Source: Notamacropus eugenii
Lineage: Eukaryota > Chordata > Mammalia > Diprotodontia > Macropodidae
Direction of reading: 5' to 3'
Assembly: GCF_028372415.1 (NCBI RefSeq)
Contig: NC_092873.1
Span: 351,953,890-352,017,889, forward strand
DNA: 64,000 bases
Shown: positions 57,535-64,000 of the stretch, one piece after another
How the letters are laid out: the number at the start of each line of letters is the position of its first letter
Position numbering within the stretch: position 1 is the stretch's first letter
Position numbers and translations under genes: made by a program
Notes under the pieces: model-generated
The model's input: the letters and a program-made list of their open reading frames with translations, nothing else
What the model was told of the DNA's origin: nothing
The model's database searches: none

Positions 57535-58365
57535 GTGAAAAATGAGGCAGAAGAGTGTAGGATATGTATGTTGATTGGTCAAGGAAGGGGATCATTGAGA
57601 AGTGATAACTATGTAAAACAAAAGCTCAATTAAACTTCGCGGTTGTTGTTGTTTTTAAGGAAATGAAAAATGGGAAAGGAAATGGGAAAAGGAGGTGTTA
57701 AGGAAAAACAATCGCAACAAACCTGGTCAGGATTGTGGGAAATGGAATTAAATAGTAGAATTTGAGCAGTGCAACCCACCTGGGATGACCCACACAGGGG
57801 GCCCAGCCCCTCAGGGATACATCTCCCTGGCCACTCAGAAAACCAGTGGGCAGGGTACTCTTACTTGGAGTCAACAAAACCTTATTAGGGATTAAGACTT
57901 CAACCTGCAACTCAAATAAGTTAATATAGCTCTTTATTTCAGAAAGAAAGTCTAGTCTTTTCAGCCAGGTAATAAAGAAGCAGAAATAGAGGATTGGAAG
58001 AAAGGAATATTGAAGCTAGGTATAATGTGCAGATGGATGAGTGGTAGAAAGGCCAGGTTTATCCTCTATGAGTGACTGGTTACCTCAGGGTAAGGATTTT
58101 ATGATCCTCATCTGGAAGAATGTAAAAGAAATTGGCCTCAAAAGAAATTTCTAAGATAATTCAACACTACAGAAAAGACCCTTCAAGTCACAGGACAATT
58201 CTTGGTCTGGGTGGTGGGCAGTAGGAAGACACATCATTGCTATCATCAAAAATAAGTTAGTATAACCTGCTCGTGGCCTAAGGAATATTCCCTACAAATC
58301 TGACACCCAAGAAGACTCTCTTCAGTCTCCTTTCCTTCAAAGATCACTTTTCCCAAAAACTTTTT
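57535..58365. other. Intron 2 segment, no feature recognised
   Basis: No repeat family, RNA gene or exon can be supported. Confidence 0.5.
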
Positions 58366-58369
58366 AAAC

Positions 58370-58505
58370 AAAAAATAATTACAGATGAGGGAACTGAGGC
58401 TGAGAGGTTTTAAGTGACTTGCTCAGAGCTATGTACCTATTAAGTTATCTGAGTCAGGCTTTGAACTCAGGTCTACCATTCTATCCACTAGGTTATACTT
58501 CACCT
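58370..58505 (-). mobile_element. MIR SINE remnant
   Basis: 'gatgagggaactgaggctga', 'ttaagtgacttgctcagagc' and 'attctatccactaggttata'. Confidence 0.7.
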
Positions 58506-58599
58506 GAAGACACTGGGATATGATGCTAGAATTTATTTCCTCTTTAGGTGGGAATTCTAAATTAAAAACAGGAGAGATGATTCTAATCTGGCTAATAAA

Positions 58600-59660
58600 A
58601 TTGGTCAGATGGGATCTAGCCTGGAGCCAAGGAAATGGATAAACTGACCCCTCAAGTCCTGAACTGGGGTGTGTAGAAGGGTGGGGGATAAATAACAGCT
58701 GGTCTGATTGTCTCCTTGCTCCACCCTTTACAGGGAAGGCTGTAGCAGGTGTGTGCATGAGAAGGGGAAGCATGGATAAAAAGCTTTAAGGGGAGGGTGC
58801 GTGCAGAGCAGTGGGGTCCCAGAAACTAGAAGGGGCAGAAGGTGCCGAGCAGACTGACTAGGAGGGGCTATGGCAGCTGAGGGGGGAAGGGCACAGCAGC
58901 TGAGGGGGGAAGGAGGAGAGGGTTCACACCCTCAGGGGGAATTGAGAAGGTCTGAGCAGCTGGGATGGATTGGGGGTTGAGGGAGACAGGCGTCTGCTGG
59001 TCTTGTACTCTCTATGCCCCCCCACACCTCTAGCCTTTCTCACCGAGTCCAGAAACAACTGAGTGTATCCTCTACCGATCTTCCCATTCCCTTCCTCCTC
59101 CTTTTATTCTGAAGCATAAGCTCACACTCAGGAGGGAAGAAAATAGAAGGCACTTTCAGGGTCCAGGGAAAGGAGGATGCTGAGTAAGATGCTCCCCCTT
59201 CTCTCTACTGTTGGGGTGTTGGTTCAGCTTTCCCTCTAATAAGTCTAGCCCCAGAGCAAAAAGCCATGCTCCTAAAGGGGAAGGAGGGGGAAGGGGGAGG
59301 GGAGGGCAGTCGGGACCCTGTTCTTTGTCTCTCTCTTGAACCACCCACCGGAAACCTGACCCCAGCCCCAGTGGGCTCCATCCCCCTTGGAGGTCTTCAG
59401 CGAAGCCAGATCCAATCCAGCCCTCTCTTCTGCTGCTTTCAGGGCCATTGCTGAGACAGGTCCTGGGGTGGGGGTTGGCCTCTTCCATTGCAAACGCTGA
59501 AATGGGGATGAAGGGGGGGAGGGGAAAGCTACAGGATAGAGAAAATGGCAGCCGGGAGACAGGCAGCATTCCTCTGAGACAGCAGCAGCTCTGCCTCTGC
59601 TGAAGAGCTGAGAGTTCTAGGCCTAGGCCTGAGAAGAACAGACAACTAAAAGGCTTCATT
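58600..59660. other. GC-rich repeat-free island with G-runs in intron 2
   Basis: About 1 kb without recognisable repeats and strongly purine-rich. Clustered G-runs on the plus strand at 59,277-59,307 could form a G-quadruplex. A TATA-like 'ggataaaaag' lies near 58,773 on the plus strand. A minus-strand open frame of 167 codons (59,156-59,659) is the longest in the window but is compositionally biased (Pro/Ser/Gly) and matches no family I know. Confidence 0.4.
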
Positions 59661-60254
59661 TCCCTGACAGATGCCTCAATATATATTCAACTTTCTCCCC
59701 TCCTAACCCTAACCCCGCCAACTTTTCTTCCTACCCCTTCCTTCCCTGATAATGTGGAAGTCCGTCAGTACAGAGGAGTAGCTGCCATTTATTGGCCTGG
59801 CCCTCCCAGACTCAGAATTCTAATCCAATACCAGCCCTGTTTATCCTTATCCTACAAAAGGAAGGCTGTAAGGATGAGGGTGGGGATCTGAGCCATGGGT
59901 CCGAACTCTAAGAAATCATTGCTCTACCTGGGTGACCCAATCACCTTACCTCCTCTCCTCCTAGGATCTGGGCCAGACTGCTCCTGAATAAACAGAGCAC
60001 AAGAACCAGGCTTGGGTTGTCTTAAACAAAGAGTATAACTAGTTATCTGTCATTTATTCTCCTTCTCAGACCCTCAAGTTTTCTATGCAATAGAGATAAT
60101 ACTTTTTGTGCCTCAAAGGTTTATTGCAAACACCATATAATCTGCCCATTTCATAGATATATCAAAGTTCTTATTTATTACAACTCAGGGTCTAAGGAAG
60201 TGAGAAGGAATGTCAGATGCCTACAACCACTTCCAAACATAAGCAACCCAATAT

Positions 60255-60515
60255 ACCAGGAATAACAATAGCAAATAGTTATCACTTGCATCTATATAGT
60301 GCTTTAAGGTTTGCAAGACATTTAAAACAAATATTCCCTTTTATCCTTGGGAGGTAGGTACTATTATTATCCCATTTTACAGATGAAGAAACTGAAGCAG
60401 ACAGTTGTTAAGTGACTTGCCCAGCATCCCAGAGCTAGTAAGTATCTAAGGCTGGATTTGAACTCAAGTCTTCTTGACTCCCAAGTCCAGCATTCTCTCT
60501 ATGGTATCACCTAGA
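60255..60515 (-). mobile_element. MIR-family SINE, long copy
   Basis: 'agtgctttaaggtttgcaag', 'attttacagatgaagaaact', 'gtgacttgcccagcatccca' and 'gctggatttgaactcaagtc' on the minus-strand order. Confidence 0.85.
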
Positions 60516-60944
60516 TGGACAAGTTCACAACTCCAGGCTCAGGCTCTCTCCTCTCTCTCTCTCTCTCACCATCTTAATATTTCCATAAATTTCAGGTGGC
60601 GAGGGGAAGGCATGTTATGTGTACTGTTTTGCATTTCTAAGCACTGGTATTATTTTGTGTATCTGTATGTCATGTGTGTATGTCACAACTCCGTGAGTTC
60701 CACAAGGTTGTATCTAAACTTATCTAAATGTCAGACCCAAGAGTTTTTTCTACACTGCCCTAAATTTCCTATCTTTAAGCTTGGCAGCTGCTAAAGTTAA
60801 AGGAACTCAGTTAGGAGCTGAGTACAAGGGGGTAGAGAGAACAGGAATACTTTCTAACTATGCTCTCAGTCTCCTTGTCTGTAAAGTGGGGATACCTGTA
60901 GTCTTTATTTCAGAGGACTGACATAAGGATCAAGAGAGATTTTA

Positions 60945-61105
60945 TTTATATTTATATATATATGTATACACACACATACACATATATATGTATAGATAGA
61001 CATATATACACACATTTTATATGTGTGTGTGCATATACACACATACAAATATGTATATATACATGCACATATATGAATGCATAATATATACATACATATC
61101 TACAT
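60945..61105. repeat. AT/CA-rich low-complexity repeat
   Basis: Interleaved (TA), (CA) and (TG) runs with ACATATAT motifs, about 160 bp. Confidence 0.9.
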
Positions 61106-61489
61106 ATATAGCCATTTAAAAACCTCAAGAGCTATGTACAAAACATTAGTTACTATTTACTCTAAAGTAATAATATCATCACTTATTGAGATCTTGAGCT
61201 ATTTATATATCTTTCTACATCAAGATCTTGAGGATTAATTATTCCTCATCTTAAATTTTCCCAGTAGACAGCAGATAGCTTTATCTAAACTTTGTATCCA
61301 GCACACCACTCTGTACAAAGTAGATATTTAAAAAATCTTTGTGATAAAAACAAATAAATGGCAAGCATGCAAAAATCAGGAAAACTTATCAGAAATTGAG
61401 TGCTTTATACCTTAACACCTAGCATGGGGCTCTAAAAAGAGACAGGTCACTACTACAGATTCCAAGGAGATTAAGGTCAAAGAAAAAGG

Positions 61490-61625
61490 TACCATAATAT
61501 ACAAAAATATTTGCAGCAGTGCTTTTTTCTTGGAAACAAAAATTGGAGGGGGAAAAAAACCAAAGACTGACTCAACAATTCTGGATATATGAATGTAACA
61601 ATATACTCCATAAAAATTATCTGGA
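61490..61625 (+). mobile_element. L1 LINE fragment
   Basis: 'atatttgcagcagtgctttt' and 'atgaatgtaacaatatactc' fit the L1 3' region order, short and divergent. Confidence 0.5.
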
Positions 61626-61659
61626 ATCCAGAGAAACTTGGGAAAGCCTGTAGATGGTA

Positions 61660-61868
61660 CAGGGTGTCCCCAAAAGTCTTAGCATAGCTTTAAGCTTTAT
61701 TGGCTTAAACATCTCATTCCCAAGGGAGAAGTCCTAGAGCTCTAAACTTAGAGTAGGAAGGGCTAGGTTGGAATTCTGGATTTGACAATTATGAGCTCTG
61801 TGACACTGAGCAAATCACCTCTCTGGGATTTACTCATCTAAAAGGGCTATAAGATTTTTGGGGACACC
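61660..61868. mobile_element. Mariner-like MITE containing a MIR
   Basis: The left end reads 'cagggtgtccccaaaagtct' and the complement of the right end reads 'ggtgtccccaaaaatctt'. 18 of 19 terminal bases are identical once the lost outer CAG of the right end is allowed for. TA flanks both sides (61,658-61,659 and 61,869-61,870). A plus-strand MIR occupies about 61,735-61,845 ('ggttggaattctggatttga'). Confidence 0.75.
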
Positions 61869-62289
61869 TAGGATAGAGAATGGAACTGACTCAAGAGAAC
61901 TATTTACATAACAAGCACAGTAAAATAAAGCAAAAGAGCATTCAAAGTTCCCAGGGCTCTGAACAATGCAGTAAACGATCCCACCTTCAGAGGGTTCCAG
62001 GAAAGAGATGGTGCACCCCAGAGGCGCAGTGAGGCACACTTTGTGAGACACACAACCAACAGTTTGTTTAACTATACTTTTTTGCAATGTTGAATTCTAC
62101 TGGGGAGAGGGGGAATAAGTGACAATGTAAAAAAAAAAAATCAACTTATAAGCATTTGGAAGCATACGCAAAAGGAAAATATAACTCTCGATAATGATGA
62201 TGACGAACAAGGACTTTGAGAGTTTCTTGAGGTAAATCACTCCTCTCTCCCTGGACCTGTTTTCTAATACGTAAAATAAGAAAAACATG

Positions 62290-62485
62290 GAAATTTGAAT
62301 ATTAGTGCAGGAAGGACCCTTGGAAATCTTATAATCCAATTCCCTAATTTTATAAATGAGGAATGTGAGACCCAAAAGGCAGTGGCAATTTCCCCAAAGT
62401 TGCACAAGAAATTAAGAAACAGAGGTAGAACTAGAACTCAGGGCTTTGAACTCCCAAGTGCAAGGTCCTTTGAGTCATAGTATGA
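62290..62485 (-). mobile_element. MIR SINE remnant
   Basis: 'tataaatgaggaatgtgaga', 'ttgcacaagaaattaagaaa' and 'actagaactcagggctttga'. Confidence 0.65.
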
Positions 62486-62699
62486 TTTTAGTAAGAAACA
62501 CTTTCCGAAGAGCCCCCTAGTCTATTTCCCAATCAAACATATATTTGTTACCAGATACTATGCTGGGGGAAAAAATTACAAAAATGAAACAGTTGCTATT
62601 CAAGGAACTTACCTTCTTTCAAAGGACTTGCATGCTCTAGCAAGGTTACACTGTTCCCAGTTACTTAAAAAAATGACTTCTGGTCTTTGCTAAAACTTC

Positions 62700-62985
62700 C
62701 TCCTACTCCAAACAACTGAATGTCCTTCCTTCCTCCTGTGCCACCCCTTCATTCATATGCTACTTATCCCCCTTGCTAGTCCAGTTTGTAATAAATCCCA
62801 ACTTTGCCTATGATCATTTCATCACACTGTATCTTCCACAATGTTTTGAATGTCTTTGTCATGACTACCACCTAAATGGCAAATACTTTGACTGCAAGGA
62901 CTATATTTCTTTCTTTGTCTCTCCCCATTGAGGGCCTAGCACAGGATACAGCACTCAATAAAAGACTTGTTGATTTGAATTCTTT
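62700..62985 (+). mobile_element. L2 LINE 3' end
   Basis: 'tttgactgcaaggactatat', 'gagggcctagcacaggatac' and 'actcaataaaagacttgttg' are L2 terminal blocks. Confidence 0.65.
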
Positions 62986-63848
62986 CATGGGATAGGTAGT
63001 ACAGAGTACTCCGAGAAAAAAAGTTAAGAATGACAGACAAGCTTGCCTCCATAGCAAAGCCATCTATATTGTACGACATAGCTTCAGCTACTGCAAGGGA
63101 CTTCAGAGATTGGTTAAAATTAATCACATGACCCATAAACTGGCTTCTTATTGGTCTACAATCATTAAATACATGCAACAATTGATGTCTAATGTCTGGC
63201 TAGCTGTTTAAAGTAAGCAGTGTCCATTATATTCCCAATGTAATGTGAGGGTTTGGGAGGGAGAGAGAGAATCTCATTTTTTAACTGCATTTTTTTCTAT
63301 CAGTGTACCTTCTGGATCACTGGGTACAACCAGAAAGTTGGAAAAGACTAGAAAACAAATGTTAATTAAAAAAACCCCAATATTACTCCATTTTAGACAC
63401 ATCTCACTGACAGAAAAGAAAAAATATATGACCACATCAGTCTCCAATTCCAGATAGATTCTGGCAGCTCTAATGAATCCTATATACTGCCTTGGGAAAT
63501 TTTCAAAAAACACTTCCATGGTTCAGGCAAAATTACAATGAGACATTTATGCAAAACACATTTAGAAACAAAGATCAAGGGTTTTTCCTTTTTGTTGGTT
63601 TGTTTAGGTTAATAAATGTGTTTAAATTTCTCCAGGTATAGACTTCTGCATGAGGAGAAAATGAAAATTTCATGAAAGTCCCTCTGAAGTGAGTGATCAC
63701 AACCAACATTATACCCCAAGTATATAATAATTATGGATAGCAGATTCAACAAGTAAATTGTTTGAAACATGATTAGATTTGAAAATAAGACTTTAATTAA
63801 AAAAAAACAGCCTTTTGTTATCTGGCACCATTAAGTAAGAAGCTGCTT
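62986..63848. other. Intron 2 segment, no feature recognised
   Basis: AT-rich unique-looking sequence. No exon or repeat can be supported. Confidence 0.5.
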
Positions 63849-63850
63849 TA

Positions 63851-64000
63851 TTTTTTTTTAGTTAGAAGATTTTATTGCGAAGCTACTACCAGAGTTTTGT
63901 TTTTAATGCAAAGGGTTCTGCAGCTGCAAAGAGTCTGAGAGTCATTCATCAGACTAAAAGGGCAGGAGGATCAGGTAGTGAAAGAAGAAAAAAACAAATT
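63851..64000 (-). pseudogene. Candidate processed pseudogene, 3' end only
   Basis: Read on the minus strand, about 120 bp of non-repetitive sequence leads to AATAAA (63,871-63,876). Eleven bases further on comes an A-tract (63,851-63,859). That is the signature of a reverse-transcribed polyadenylated mRNA. The body would continue beyond the window, so the parent gene cannot be named. Chance AT-rich sequence is the alternative. Confidence 0.35.

Larger units (their letters stand above)
42654..64000 (-). other. IGF2BP1: Intron 2 of IGF2BP1 (partial)
   Basis: More than 21 kb upstream of exon 3 with no sequence that translates to the expected exon 2 (GKVELQGKRLEIEHS) or exon 1 (MNKLYIGNLNES) on the minus strand. 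It is therefore read as the 3' part of a large intron 2. It holds the repeats listed separately plus two GC-rich, repeat-poor islands at 53,680-54,080 and 58,600-59,660. Confidence 0.75.

Noticed and set aside
58773-58782. TATA-like box on the plus strand
   Set aside because: A single AT-rich match in a purine-rich region is not enough to call a promoter.
59156-59659. Minus-strand open frame of 167 codons, the longest in the window
   Set aside because: GC-driven composition, no domain or family resemblance, no splice or transcript signal. It is kept only as part of the GC-rich island finding.

Overview
The window is a piece of a marsupial genome. It carries most of one protein-coding gene, IGF2BP1 (insulin-like growth factor 2 mRNA-binding protein 1, IMP1/CRD-BP/ZBP1), on the minus strand. 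The marsupial assignment rests on dense tRNA-derived CORE/MIR-like SINEs of the MON1/MAR1/WSINE type, old L2, MIR and L1 copies, and a BovB-type RTE element. A long SINE form whose distal module I associate with Australian marsupials suggests an australidelphian, but that step is inference.

Layout. Positions 1-14,150 are intergenic DNA downstream of IGF2BP1: a BovB-type RTE LINE interrupted by L1 pieces, a palindromic hAT-like MITE, L2 fragments and SINEs. Positions 14,150-21,066 are the very long 3' UTR of IGF2BP1. It is free of recognisable SINEs and LINEs and carries let-7 seed matches. Positions 21,067-42,653 hold 13 coding exons, matching exons 3-15 of the 15-exon human gene. They encode most of RRM2, all four KH domains with their GXXG loops, and the C-terminus. 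The summed coding length is 1,498 nt. All junctions are canonical GT-AG and the reading frame is intact. Exons 1 and 2 (RRM1) were not found, so 42,654-64,000 is read as part of a large intron 2.

Introns are filled with nested repeats. The clearest is an L2 element (about 48,960-52,790) into which a full-length but decayed Tigger DNA transposon inserted at a TA. A long-form SINE and a second Tigger fragment lie in the same L2. Near the right edge is a mariner-like MITE with an internal MIR. At the edge is what looks like the 3' end of a processed gene copy, with AATAAA and an A-tract, running out of the window.

The gene product is a cytoplasmic RNA-binding protein that controls localisation, stability and translation of target mRNAs. 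The long let-7-bearing 3' UTR fits its known oncofetal regulation. I found no convincing sign of a previously undescribed biological system. The items most worth checking are the UTR let-7 cluster, a NAGNAG acceptor at exon 11, candidate internal promoters in intron 2, the edge retrocopy and the nested transposons.
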